Notes under the pieces: generated by a model
Databases searched by the model: none
What the model was told of the DNA's origin: nothing
Seen by the model: the letters and a program-made list of their open reading frames with translations, nothing else
Assembly (NCBI RefSeq): GCF_900101505.1
Contig: NZ_FMZI01000006.1
Location: 62,001 to 126,000 of the forward strand
From: Antarctobacter albus
GTDB lineage: Bacteria; Pseudomonadota; Alphaproteobacteria; Rhodobacterales; Rhodobacteraceae
DNA: 64,000 nt
Direction: 5' to 3'
Translations under genes and position numbers: made by a program
In this document: positions 25,196 through 33,554 of the stretch, piece by piece
How the letters are laid out: each line of letters starts with the position of its first letter
How positions within the stretch are numbered: position 1 is the first letter of the stretch

Positions 25196-26545
25196 ATGAA
25201 GGACGAGAACTTTCTCAAGGAAAACAACGCCCGCCAACTCTGGCACCCGATGGGCGCCCCGGGCGACGCACAGGCCAACCCGCCCAAGATCATCAAGGGC
25301 GCCGAGGGTAGCAGCATCACCGACATCGACGGGCACTCTGCCGTGGACGCGGTGGGCGGCCTGTGGTGCGTGAACCTTGGCTATTCCAACGACCGGGTGA
25401 AACAGGCCATCGCGGATCAGCTGTTCGACCTGCCCTATTACTCGGCCTTCGCCGGCACCTCGAACCCGCCGGCGATCGAGGCCGCCTATGCGGTGCAGGA
25501 GTTCTTTGCCCCTGACGGCATGGAGCGGGTGTTCTTCACTTCGGGCGGATCGGACTCGGTGGAAACCTGCCTGCGGCTGGCGCGGCAGTACCACCGCCTG
25601 CGGGGCGAAGCGACGCGCACCAAGTTCCTCAGCCTGAAAAAGGGCTATCACGGCACCCATTTCGGCGGCGCGAGCGTCAACGGCAACAACCGCTTCCGCA
25701 TCAACTATGAACCGCTCCTGCCCGGCTGTTTCCACCTGCCCTCTCCCTACCCCTATCGCAACCCGTTCAACGAGACGGACCCGGCGAAACTGGCCCAACT
25801 GATCGCGCAGACGATGGAAGACGAGATCCAGTTCCAGGGCGCAAACACCATCGCGGCCTTCATCATGGAACCGATCCAGGGCGCCGGGGGCGTGATCGTA
25901 CCGGATGCGACCTTCATGCCGCTGATGCGCGAGATCTGCGACCGGCACGGCATCCTCCTGATCTCGGACGAGGTCATCACCGGCTTTGGCCGCACCGGCG
26001 ACTGGTCCGGCGCGCGGCACTGGGGCGTGCAGCCCGACATGATGAGCACCGCCAAGGGCATCACATCGGGCTATTTCCCGGTGGGCGCGGCGCTGATGTC
26101 GGGCAAGGTGGCCGAGGTCTTCGAAGGTGCGGGCGCCGATGGCGGCATCTACCACGGCTACACCTATTCCGCGCATCCGGTGGGCGCCGCGGCGGTGATC
26201 GCCTGCCTCGAAGAGACCCTGCGCCTCGACACGAAAACCAACGCGGCGGCACGCGGCAAGCAGCTGTATGACGGGGTCTGCAAGCTGGCCGAACGCTATG
26301 ACATCATCGGCGACGTGCGCGGCGGCCACGGACTGATGACCGGGATCGAGATCGTCAGCGACCGCGCGGCCAAGACGCCGATGGACGGTGAAACCATGAA
26401 GCGCATCCACCAGACCGCCTACGAGGCTGGCGCGATGGTCCGCCTTGGCATGCACAACATCCTGATGTCGCCGCCGCTGACCATCACCGAGGGCGAGATC
26501 GACACCATCCTCACCGCCCTGGACAAGGGGTTTGCCTCCGCCTGA
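25196..26545 (+). CDS. Class III (omega-type) aminotransferase
   Basis: A 449-residue fold-type I PLP aminotransferase of the omega-amino acid:pyruvate group. Seen: FFTSGGSDSVETCLRLARQY (PLP phosphate region), EPIQGAGGVIVPDATFM, ISDEVITGFGRTGDWSGA (the Asp that contacts the PLP ring nitrogen) and the Schiff-base lysine in MSTAKGITSGYFP. Such enzymes move the amino group from beta-alanine, taurine, GABA or putrescine-type donors to pyruvate; the donor cannot be told from sequence alone. It is monocistronic, ending in a terminator hairpin. Confidence 0.9.
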   Translation: MKDENFLKENNARQLWHPMGAPGDAQANPPKIIKGAEGSSITDIDGHSAVDAVGGLWCVNLGYSNDRVKQAIADQLFDLPYYSAFAGTSNPPAIEAAYAVQEFFAPDGMERVFFTSGGSDSVETCLRLARQYHRLRGEATRTKFLSLKKGYHGTHFGGASVNGNNRFRINYEPLLPGCFHLPSPYPYRNPFNETDPAKLAQLIAQTMEDEIQFQGANTIAAFIMEPIQGAGGVIVPDATFMPLMREICDRHGILLISDEVITGFGRTGDWSGARHWGVQPDMMSTAKGITSGYFPVGAALMSGKVAEVFEGAGADGGIYHGYTYSAHPVGAAAVIACLEETLRLDTKTNAAARGKQLYDGVCKLAERYDIIGDVRGGHGLMTGIEIVSDRAAKTPMDGETMKRIHQTAYEAGAMVRLGMHNILMSPPLTITEGEIDTILTALDKGFASA

Positions 26546-26555
26546 CAGCGGGCCG

Positions 26556-26582
26556 GGGGCCGTGAAACGACACGGCCCCTTC
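26556..26582 (+). terminator. Terminator hairpin after the aminotransferase
   Basis: Perfect 9-bp stem GGGGCCGTG / CACGGCCCC with loop AAACGA, followed by TT. Lies 11 bp after the stop. Confidence 0.7.
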
Positions 26583-26712
26583 CAGCCCTTTCGGTGCGCG
26601 TCACCCGCCGGCGCACCGCACTGTCGCTGCTCCGGCAGTTTGACATTTGGCCCGTGCCGCATCCGTGATAAGCTGAATCCAGCATCAATGACGCGGCGTC
26701 GGAGCCAGGTGC

Positions 26713-27552
26713 ATGATCTTGCCCGGCGTCACGCGCAAACCGTTGGGTGCGGACATGCCGACAGACTTGACCTTTGCAGACCGTTACCAGTCGATCCTGG
26801 TACCGGTGATCTTCAGGCCCTGGGCAGAAGAGCTCGTCCGCCGCGCTGAACCCGGGGCGGGGGAACATATCCTTGATCTTGCCTGCGGCACGGGCGTGGT
26901 CACGAGGCTGGTCTCTTCGCTCGCGTTCCAACCGGGCAGTCTCACTGGCTGCGATCACAGCCCCGACATGCTGCGCGTCGCACGGACCCTCGCCGACAAC
27001 GCCGCAAGGGATGTCGAATGGGTCGAAGCCGATGCGGCACACCTGCCCTTCCCGGACGACCGCTTCGATCTGGCATTTTGCCAGCAAGCCTTGCAGTTCT
27101 TCCCGGACAAGCCCGCCGCGCTGAGCGATCTGCACCGCGTCATGAAACCGGGCGGGCGGGTTGTCTTCTGCGTGCAACGAGAGCTGGACGTCAACCCGAT
27201 GCTTCGGGCGCAGGCCGCCGCGCTTGACGCCTGTGTCGGCAGCACCGCCGGGGATGCTGTCCGGGCCATCTGCAGCCTGCCGGACGGCAATGAGCTGAGG
27301 CAGTTGTTCAAAGAGGCGGGTTTCCGGGACATCGAAGTCGACCCCGTGACCCTGACGCTGCATCACCCTGATGCCCGCGCCTTTGCGATCGGGGCAATGG
27401 GCGGCATGCACACGGGGGACAAGCTGTCAGACCTGGCAAGGGATGGCGTTGCGCGCGCCGTGGGGATCTTTCTGGATGGGCTGGAGGACTGTTTCGACGG
27501 AACGGCGATGACATTTCCACACGCGTCGCACGTCGTGGTCGCCAAAGCCTGA
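26713..27552 (+). CDS. Class I SAM-dependent methyltransferase
   Basis: A 279-residue methyltransferase of the UbiE/Methyltransf_11 type. Motif I is ILDLACGTGVVTRL (about residues 56-69), motif II-like VEWVEADAAHLPFPDDRFDLAF and the post-motif LSDLHRVMKPGGRVVF follow in canonical order. Substrate unknown; the C-terminal part (about 170-279) is not distinctive. GGAGCCAGG precedes ATG 26713; ATG 26755 (MPTDLTFADR) is an alternative start that fits family N-termini as well. Confidence 0.86.
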   Translation: MILPGVTRKPLGADMPTDLTFADRYQSILVPVIFRPWAEELVRRAEPGAGEHILDLACGTGVVTRLVSSLAFQPGSLTGCDHSPDMLRVARTLADNAARDVEWVEADAAHLPFPDDRFDLAFCQQALQFFPDKPAALSDLHRVMKPGGRVVFCVQRELDVNPMLRAQAAALDACVGSTAGDAVRAICSLPDGNELRQLFKEAGFRDIEVDPVTLTLHHPDARAFAIGAMGGMHTGDKLSDLARDGVARAVGIFLDGLEDCFDGTAMTFPHASHVVVAKA

Positions 27553-27620
27553 TCCACTGTACCGGGCTTCAAACGCCCTTTGTCCGCAGGCCCCCGGATC
27601 GGTCAATGACGGATTTGTGC

Positions 27621-27648
27621 GGCAGGGGGCCAAACCCGGCCCCCTGCC
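27621..27648 (-). terminator. Hairpin after the Na+/alanine symporter gene
   Basis: Perfect 11-bp inverted repeat GGCAGGGGGCC / GGCCCCCTGCC with a 6-nt loop, 17 bp past the symporter stop on the minus strand. No T-run on either side; it lies between convergent genes and may serve both. Confidence 0.55.
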
Positions 27649-27664
27649 TGCGCTGTTGCAAGCC

Positions 27665-29218
27665 TCAGTGCTTGAACTTCTTGATTTCGCCGGATTTCAG
27701 GCGGTCGAGGTAGCTGTTCACCTCGCGCTTGACGATCGGCATCAGGAAGTAGAGGCCGATGATGTTGACCACCGCCATCGCAAAGATCGCCGCATCCGAG
27801 AAGTCGATCACCGGGCCAAGGCTGGCCGAAGCGCCGATAATCACGAAGATGCAGAAGATCACCTTGAACACCAGTTCCTTGGTCTTTCCCTCGCCGAACA
27901 GGAAGGTCCAGGCCTTCAGGCCGTAGTAGGACCAGCTGATCATGGTCGAGAAAGCAAAGAGGATCACGGCAATGGCAAGGATCGTCGGGAACCAGCTGAA
28001 GGAGCTGCCGAAGGCCGCCGCCGTCAGGCCCACACCCGAGGTATCGCCAACCGTCCTGATCGCGGTTCCGGCCTCGTTCAGCAGGTAGTTGCCCGTCGCC
28101 TCGTCGATCACCAGTTGCTGGGTGATGATGATCACCAGCGCCGTCATGGTGCAGATCACCACCGTGTCGATGAAGGGTTCAAGCAAGGACACGAAGCCTT
28201 CGGTGATCGGCTCCTTGGTACGCACGGCAGAGTGTGCGATGGCCGCCGAACCGACGCCCGCCTCGTTCGAGAAGGCCGCCCGCTTGAACCCCTGGATCAG
28301 CGCGCCGACCATGCCGCCCGCGACACCCAACCCGGTAAAGGCACCGGCAAAGATCTGGCCGAATGCCCAGCCGATCATGTCGGCGTTCATGATCAGGATG
28401 ATCAGCGCCGTGCCGACGTAGATCACCGCCATGAAGGGCACGACCTTTTCCGTCACCGAGGCGATGGATTTCAGCCCGCCGATGATGACGACAAAGACGA
28501 TCGCCGCAAAGATCAGCCCGGTGATGAAGCCGGGATAATCCCCCAGCACCCCGGTCAGCGCCTGGTGTGCCTGGTTGGCCTGGAACATGTTGCCGCCGCC
28601 CAGCGACCCCAGGATACAGAAGATCGAGAAGAGCACCGCCAGGATGCCGCCGCCCGGCAGTCCGCGTTCGGCAAAGCCCTTGGTCAGGTAGTACATCGGG
28701 CCGCCCGAGACATGGCCGTCCTCGAACTCGTTTCGGTATTTCACGCCCAGCGTACATTCGGTGAATTTCGACGCCATGCCCATGAGACCGGCGAGGATCA
28801 TCCAGAAGGTCGCCCCCGGCCCGCCGATGCCCACGGCCACCGCGACACCCGCGATATTGCCCAGGCCGACCGTGCCCGACAGCGCCGTGGCCAGCGCCTG
28901 GAAGTGGCTGACCTCGCCCGCGTCATCAGGATCGGAATAGTCGCCTTTGACCAGCGCGATGGAATGCGGAAAGGCCCGGAACTGGATGAAGCCGAAGTAG
29001 ATGGTGAAGACGGTTGCCGCGATCACCAGCCAGGCGACGATCCAGGGAAAGCTGGTGCCGGGAAAGGGGCTGAAGATGAAGCTCACGAACCAGCCGGTTG
29101 CGCCGCTGAAGACCGCGTTGATCCTGTCGTCGATGGTCTGCTCCTGCGCGGCGGCAGCGCCCGCAAAAAGCAGAAAAGCCGTGGCGGCAAGCGCCGCACG
29201 TTGTGTCAATCTGTTCAT
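27665..29218 (-). CDS. Sodium:alanine (AgcS-type) amino-acid symporter
   Basis: A 517-residue AGCS-family carrier that imports alanine or glycine with Na+. It begins with a cleavable-looking signal (about residues 1-24) and has about 11 helices. Family signatures: LSGTVGLGNIAGVAVAVGIGG, MWILAGLMGMASKFTECTLG-like region with TLGVKYR, and NEAGVGSAAIAHSAVRT. Its C-terminus is short and basic. The universal stress protein gene lies 25 bp upstream on the same strand, so the pair may be cotranscribed. Confidence 0.93.
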   Translation of the reverse strand: MNRLTQRAALAATAFLLFAGAAAAQEQTIDDRINAVFSGATGWFVSFIFSPFPGTSFPWIVAWLVIAATVFTIYFGFIQFRAFPHSIALVKGDYSDPDDAGEVSHFQALATALSGTVGLGNIAGVAVAVGIGGPGATFWMILAGLMGMASKFTECTLGVKYRNEFEDGHVSGGPMYYLTKGFAERGLPGGGILAVLFSIFCILGSLGGGNMFQANQAHQALTGVLGDYPGFITGLIFAAIVFVVIIGGLKSIASVTEKVVPFMAVIYVGTALIILIMNADMIGWAFGQIFAGAFTGLGVAGGMVGALIQGFKRAAFSNEAGVGSAAIAHSAVRTKEPITEGFVSLLEPFIDTVVICTMTALVIIITQQLVIDEATGNYLLNEAGTAIRTVGDTSGVGLTAAAFGSSFSWFPTILAIAVILFAFSTMISWSYYGLKAWTFLFGEGKTKELVFKVIFCIFVIIGASASLGPVIDFSDAAIFAMAVVNIIGLYFLMPIVKREVNSYLDRLKSGEIKKFKH

Positions 29219-29243
29219 GTCGGTTGTCCTGTTCTACGGCGCT

Positions 29244-29678
29244 TCAGGGGACGATGGTGCAGGGCACCGGGGCGGTCTGGACCAGCGACCCGGCGACAGA
29301 GCCGAAGACCCGGCTGCCGAAACGCGAATGCCCGTTCCGCCCGATGAAGATCTGGGCCGCCTCCATCTTGTCGGCGACCTCGCACAGCGTGTCGGCGATA
29401 TGGCCGTAACGCAGCACCGTCTCGACCGGCACGCCCTTGCCCTCGACCGCGGCCTTGGCGGGCGTGATGATCGATTTCTCGGCCCGGTTCAGCTCTTCCT
29501 TGCGGCGCATGTGGCGCTCTTCAAGCTCGGTCGGGGTCAGGAAGGAGTAGGGCGACCATTCCAGCACATGGGCGATCACAACCGTCGCTCCCTGCGCCGC
29601 GTCGCGATCCATCGCGAAGTCCAGCGCACGCCGCGCCGCTTCGCTGCCGTCATATCCGACGACAAACTTATCGTTCAT
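29244..29678 (-). CDS. Universal stress protein (UspA family)
   Basis: A 144-residue single USP domain. N-terminal VVGYDGSEAARRALDFAMDR and the ATP-binding signature GRNGHSRFGSRVFGSVAGSL (G-x2-G-x9-GS form) are seen, with the terminal TAPVPCTIVP strand. The ATP-binding motif is intact, so this is probably the nucleotide-binding type. Located ahead of the amino-acid symporter on the minus strand and divergent, across 272 bp, from the sulfide oxidation locus. Confidence 0.93.
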   Translation of the reverse strand: MNDKFVVGYDGSEAARRALDFAMDRDAAQGATVVIAHVLEWSPYSFLTPTELEERHMRRKEELNRAEKSIITPAKAAVEGKGVPVETVLRYGHIADTLCEVADKMEAAQIFIGRNGHSRFGSRVFGSVAGSLVQTAPVPCTIVP

Positions 29679-29880
29679 CTTGATTGTCCCTGTTCCGTTT
29701 ATTCGCCTTATGGCTGAGTGAAGAGTAACAACGGTGTGACAGGGGATTTTCCCGAAAACATGTCAAACGCATGCCGGTTCGACCGAATTATCCAATTTTT
29801 CGCGCCTGAGGCGAAACATCTCCCGGTTTTTATGCGGTAAGGGGCCGGTTTTGCCCCATCAGCCTGCGACCGTTTCGCCC

Positions 29881-29910
29881 ATGACGCATTCGCAGAAATG
29901 AATGTATACT
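29881..29910 (+). promoter_or_regulatory. Promoter with ATTC-N8-GAAT operator before the SQR fusion gene
   Basis: Perfect ATTC-N8-GAAT at 29888-29903. A good -10 TATACT lies at 29905-29910 with a weak ATGACG (29881-29886) as -35, so the operator fills the spacer. The same motif occurs before the genes at 4632 and 31788. The proposed repressor type (SqrR/BigR) is recalled, not proven here. Confidence 0.7.
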
Positions 29911-29950
29911 TTCGCATAACCCGATTCCCCGCATGCAGGAGGTGCAGGCC

Positions 29951-31624
29951 TTGGAATTCCGCAAGATCACCGACGACATCACCGTCTCTCCCCAGATCAC
30001 CGCAGATCACCTGCAAGAGATCGCCGACGCCGGCTATCGCGCCGTCATCTGCAACCGCCCGGATGGCGAGGGCGCCGATCAGCCGACCTTTGACGAGATC
30101 GCAGCGGCGGCCAAGGCCAAGGGGCTGGAGGTCCGCTATCAGCCCGTGACCTCGGGCAAGGTCCGGGACGAGGACGCCGAGGCCTTTGGCAAGCTGCTGC
30201 GAGAATTGCCCGGCCCGGTCTTTGCCTACTGCCGCACCGGCACGCGGTCGGCGACGCTCTGGTCGCTGAGCCAGGCCAATGCGCTGGCCCCGGCGACCAT
30301 CCTCGCCGCGACCAAGGGCGCCGGCTATGACATGGCCGGTGTCGTGCGGCGCATCGTGAACGGCGGCAAGACCCCCACGGACGAGGGCGACGCCAAGTTC
30401 GACGTCGTGATCGTGGGCGGCGGCGCGGCGGGGATCGCCGTGGCCTCCAGCCTCAAGGCACGCAAGCCGGGGCTGGGCATCGCCATTCTGGACCCGGCCG
30501 ACGTGCACTATTACCAGCCCGGCTGGACGATGGTCGGCGGCGGCGTCTTCGAGGCCGCGACCACGGCCCGCACGATGGGCAGCCTGATCCCGCAGGGTGT
30601 CCACTGGATCAAATCCGCCGTCGCCGCCTTCGAGCCGCAGAACAATGCCGTGGTGCTCGATGGCTGCCGCGTGGTGAAATACGACCGGCTGATCGTCTGC
30701 CCGGGGCTGAAACTGGACTGGCACGGTGTCGAGGGGCTGGTGGACACGCTGGGCAAGAACGGCGTGACCTCGAACTATCGCTATGACCTGGCGCCCTACA
30801 CCTGGGAACTGGTCAGCAAGATGCGCGAGGGGCGCGCGCTGTTCACCCAGCCGCCGATGCCGATCAAATGCGCCGGCGCACCGCAAAAGGCGATGTACCT
30901 GTCGGGCGACCATTGGTTCCGCACCGGTCGACTGAAGGACATCGACATCCAGTTCATGAACGCCGGCGGCCTGCTCTTCGGGGTCAAGGACTATGTCCCA
31001 GCGCTGATGGACTACGTCAGGAAATACGACGCCTCGCTGAACTTCTTCCACAACCTGATCGCCGTGGACGGCCCCGGAAAAACGGCGACCTTCAAGGTCT
31101 CCAAGCCAGACGAAGAGCCGACCGAGGTCACGGTCGACTTCGACATGATGCATGTCTGCCCGCCGCAGGTGGCACCGGATTTCATCCGCGTGTCACCGCT
31201 GGCCGATGCCGCCGGATGGGTCGACGTGGACCAGGCCACGCTGCGGCACAAGACCTATGACAACATCTGGTCGCTCGGGGACGTGATGAACGCGCCCAAC
31301 GCCAAGACCGCCGCCGCCGCCCGGATGCAGGCGCCCGTGGTGGCCGAGAACGTGGTGGCCGACACACGCGGCCTCAGCCCGCATGCGGTCTACAACGGTT
31401 ACGGGTCCTGCCCGCTGACGGTGGAGAAGGGCAAGATCGTTCTGGCCGAGTTCGGCTATGGCGGTGCGCTGCTGCCCTCCTTCCCCAAGTGGGTGATCGA
31501 CGGCACCAAGCCGACGCGCGCCGCCTGGTTGCTCAAGGAACAGATCCTGCCGCCCGTCTACTGGAAGGCCATGCTGCGCGGGAAGGAATGGATGGCCAAG
31601 CCGGAAAGCGTCTCGGCCGGATAA
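29951..31624 (+). CDS. DUF442 phosphatase-like domain fused to sulfide:quinone oxidoreductase-like flavoprotein
   Basis: A 557-residue two-domain protein. Residues 1-115 are a DUF442 (BLH/tyrosine-phosphatase-like) domain with the P-loop CRTGTRS at 94-100, where the HCxxGxxR motif has Tyr in place of His. Residues 148-557 are an SQR-type FAD oxidoreductase: GGGAAG at 156-161, and cysteines in IKCAGAPQK and GSCPLT that I equate with the redox pair of mitochondrial-type SQR. SQR oxidises sulfide at the membrane and passes electrons to quinone, making persulfide or polysulfide. I start at TTG 29951 because AGGAGGT (29937-29943) precedes it at 7 bp; ATG 29933 would overlap that site. It has an ATTC-N8-GAAT promoter and its own terminator. 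Confidence 0.88.
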   Translation: MEFRKITDDITVSPQITADHLQEIADAGYRAVICNRPDGEGADQPTFDEIAAAAKAKGLEVRYQPVTSGKVRDEDAEAFGKLLRELPGPVFAYCRTGTRSATLWSLSQANALAPATILAATKGAGYDMAGVVRRIVNGGKTPTDEGDAKFDVVIVGGGAAGIAVASSLKARKPGLGIAILDPADVHYYQPGWTMVGGGVFEAATTARTMGSLIPQGVHWIKSAVAAFEPQNNAVVLDGCRVVKYDRLIVCPGLKLDWHGVEGLVDTLGKNGVTSNYRYDLAPYTWELVSKMREGRALFTQPPMPIKCAGAPQKAMYLSGDHWFRTGRLKDIDIQFMNAGGLLFGVKDYVPALMDYVRKYDASLNFFHNLIAVDGPGKTATFKVSKPDEEPTEVTVDFDMMHVCPPQVAPDFIRVSPLADAAGWVDVDQATLRHKTYDNIWSLGDVMNAPNAKTAAAARMQAPVVAENVVADTRGLSPHAVYNGYGSCPLTVEKGKIVLAEFGYGGALLPSFPKWVIDGTKPTRAAWLLKEQILPPVYWKAMLRGKEWMAKPESVSAG

Positions 31625-31636
31625 ACCCAAGGGCAC

Positions 31637-31668
31637 AAGGGGCCGGAGCCAATGGCCCGGCCCCTTTT
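31637..31668 (+). terminator. Rho-independent terminator after the SQR fusion gene
   Basis: Perfect 10-bp stem AAGGGGCCGG / CCGGCCCCTT with a 10-nt loop and four T at the 3' side. It separates the SQR gene from the SulP gene, which then needs its own promoter, consistent with the operator at 31712. Confidence 0.9.
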
Positions 31669-31705
31669 CGTCTGCCGAAGTCGTCTGGCGAATGCGCACT
31701 GCCCC

Positions 31706-31734
31706 TTTTAAATTCTGATTCCTGAATATATATA
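31706..31734 (+). promoter_or_regulatory. Promoter with ATTC-N8-GAAT operator before the SulP gene
   Basis: -35 TTTTAA (31706-31711), perfect ATTC-N8-GAAT (31712-31727) filling the 17-bp spacer, -10 TATATA (31729-31734). The whole 30 bp is AT-rich within GC-rich DNA. Same architecture as at 4558 and 29881. Confidence 0.7.
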
Positions 31735-31787
31735 CGAGTTCCAAACGCGACTCGGGGGATGAACCCGACCCGAAAGCAGGATTCGCC

Positions 31788-33554
31788 ATGCAACTGCCAC
31801 GCCAACTGACCCGCTACCTGCCCATTCTCGACTGGGCGCGGACTTATGACCGCGAAACCGCCTCTGCCGATGGGCTGGCGGCGGTGATCGTGACGATCAT
31901 GCTGATCCCGCAATCTCTGGCCTACGCGCTGCTGGCGGGCCTGCCCGCCGAGATGGGCCTTTACGCCTCGATCCTGCCGCTGGTGGCCTATGCGATCTTT
32001 GGCACCAGCCGCGCGCTTGCCGTCGGCCCCGTGGCCGTCGTCTCGTTGATGACCGCCGCCGCCATCGGCAACCTGGGCCTGTCGGACCCGGTGGACATTG
32101 CGCTGGCCGCCGGAACGCTGGCCTTCATCTCTGGCGTGATCCTGTCCTTGCTGGGGCTGTTCCGGCTGGGCTTTCTGGCCAATTTCCTGTCGCACCCGGT
32201 CATCGCAGGGTTCATCACCGCCTCCGGCGTGCTGATCGCCGCCTCGCAGCTGAAACATATCTTCGGCATCGACATGCACGGTCACACCCTGACCGAGTTG
32301 ATCCGCACCATGTTCGCGCATCTGGGCGAGACCAACGGCTATACCCTCGTCCTGGGCCTGACGGCGCTGGCCTTCCTGTTCTGGGTCCGCAAGGGGCTGA
32401 AACCGCTGCTGCTGAAAAAGGGGGTCCCGCCGAAACTGGCCGACGTGCTGACCAAGGCCGGGCCGGTGGCCGCCGTCGTCGTGACCACGCTGGCCACCTG
32501 GGTCTTTGGCCTGTCGAATGCCGGGGTCAAGATCGTCGGCGAGATCCCGATGGGCCTGCCGCCGCTGACCGCACCCAGCTTTTCGCCGGCGCTCTGGAAT
32601 GAGCTCTTCATGTCCGCGCTGCTGATCTCGATCATCGGCTTCGTGGAATCCGTGTCCGTCGCGCAGACGCTGGCCGCCAAGCGGCGCCAGCGCATCTCGC
32701 CCGACCAAGAGCTGATCGGCCTGGGCACCTCGAACATCGCCTCGGCGGTCTCGGGCGGCTTTCCGGTGACGGGTGGTTTCTCGCGCTCGGTGGTGAACTT
32801 CGACGCCGGCGCCGCAACCCCGGCGGCGGGCGCCTATACCGCCGTGGGCATCGCCGTTGCGACGCTGCTGCTGACGCCCTTGCTGTTCTTCCTGCCCAAG
32901 GCGACGCTGGCCGCGACGATCATCGTGGCCGTCCTCAGCCTTGTCGATTTCTCGATCCTCAAGAAGGCCTGGGGCTATTCCAAGGTCGATTTCGCCGCTG
33001 TCTTTGCCACCATCGTCCTGACGCTGGGGTTCGGCGTGGAACTGGGCGTTTCGGCGGGTGTGCTGATCTCGATCGGCCTGCATCTCTACAAGACCTCGCG
33101 CCCGCATGTGGCAGAGGTCGGGCTGGTGCCGGAGACCCATCATTTCCGCAACATCAAGCGTCACAAGGTCGAAACGCTGCCGCACCTCGTCACGCTGCGG
33201 GTGGACGAAAGCCTGTATTTCGCCAACGCGCGTTTCCTCGAGGACTACGTTCTTGGCCGCGTCACCTGTGACGAGCCGATCGAACATGTCGTGCTGATGT
33301 TCCCGGCGGTCAACGAGGTCGACATGAGCGCGCTGGAAACGCTGGAAGAACTGAATCGCCGCCTGTCGGAAATGGGCATTCAGTTGCACCTGTCCGAGGT
33401 CAAGGGCCCGGTGATGGACCGGCTGAAACGGTCGCATTTCCTGGACGAGCTGACTGGCAAGGTCTTCCTGTCGCAATACGACGCCTGGCAAGCCCTGCAA
33501 GAGCCTGCCCCCAGCCCGGAACAGGGTTCACCCGCCAAGGTAGGTGCGGCCTGA
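31788..33554 (+). CDS. SulP-family anion transporter with STAS domain
   Basis: A 588-residue SulP/SLC26 carrier: an N-terminal Sulfate_transp domain of about 12 helices (residues 10-435, with ADGLAAVIVTIMLIPQSLAY and SVSVAQTLAAKRRQRISPDQ) and a C-terminal cytoplasmic STAS domain (about 450-565, with ALETLEELNRRL). SulP proteins exchange sulfate, bicarbonate or other anions. Position next to the SQR fusion and a shared operator type point to export of sulfur oxidation products such as sulfite or sulfate, which is an inference. The last 27 bp overlap the convergent phosphoesterase gene. Confidence 0.92.
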   Translation: MQLPRQLTRYLPILDWARTYDRETASADGLAAVIVTIMLIPQSLAYALLAGLPAEMGLYASILPLVAYAIFGTSRALAVGPVAVVSLMTAAAIGNLGLSDPVDIALAAGTLAFISGVILSLLGLFRLGFLANFLSHPVIAGFITASGVLIAASQLKHIFGIDMHGHTLTELIRTMFAHLGETNGYTLVLGLTALAFLFWVRKGLKPLLLKKGVPPKLADVLTKAGPVAAVVVTTLATWVFGLSNAGVKIVGEIPMGLPPLTAPSFSPALWNELFMSALLISIIGFVESVSVAQTLAAKRRQRISPDQELIGLGTSNIASAVSGGFPVTGGFSRSVVNFDAGAATPAAGAYTAVGIAVATLLLTPLLFFLPKATLAATIIVAVLSLVDFSILKKAWGYSKVDFAAVFATIVLTLGFGVELGVSAGVLISIGLHLYKTSRPHVAEVGLVPETHHFRNIKRHKVETLPHLVTLRVDESLYFANARFLEDYVLGRVTCDEPIEHVVLMFPAVNEVDMSALETLEELNRRLSEMGIQLHLSEVKGPVMDRLKRSHFLDELTGKVFLSQYDAWQALQEPAPSPEQGSPAKVGAA

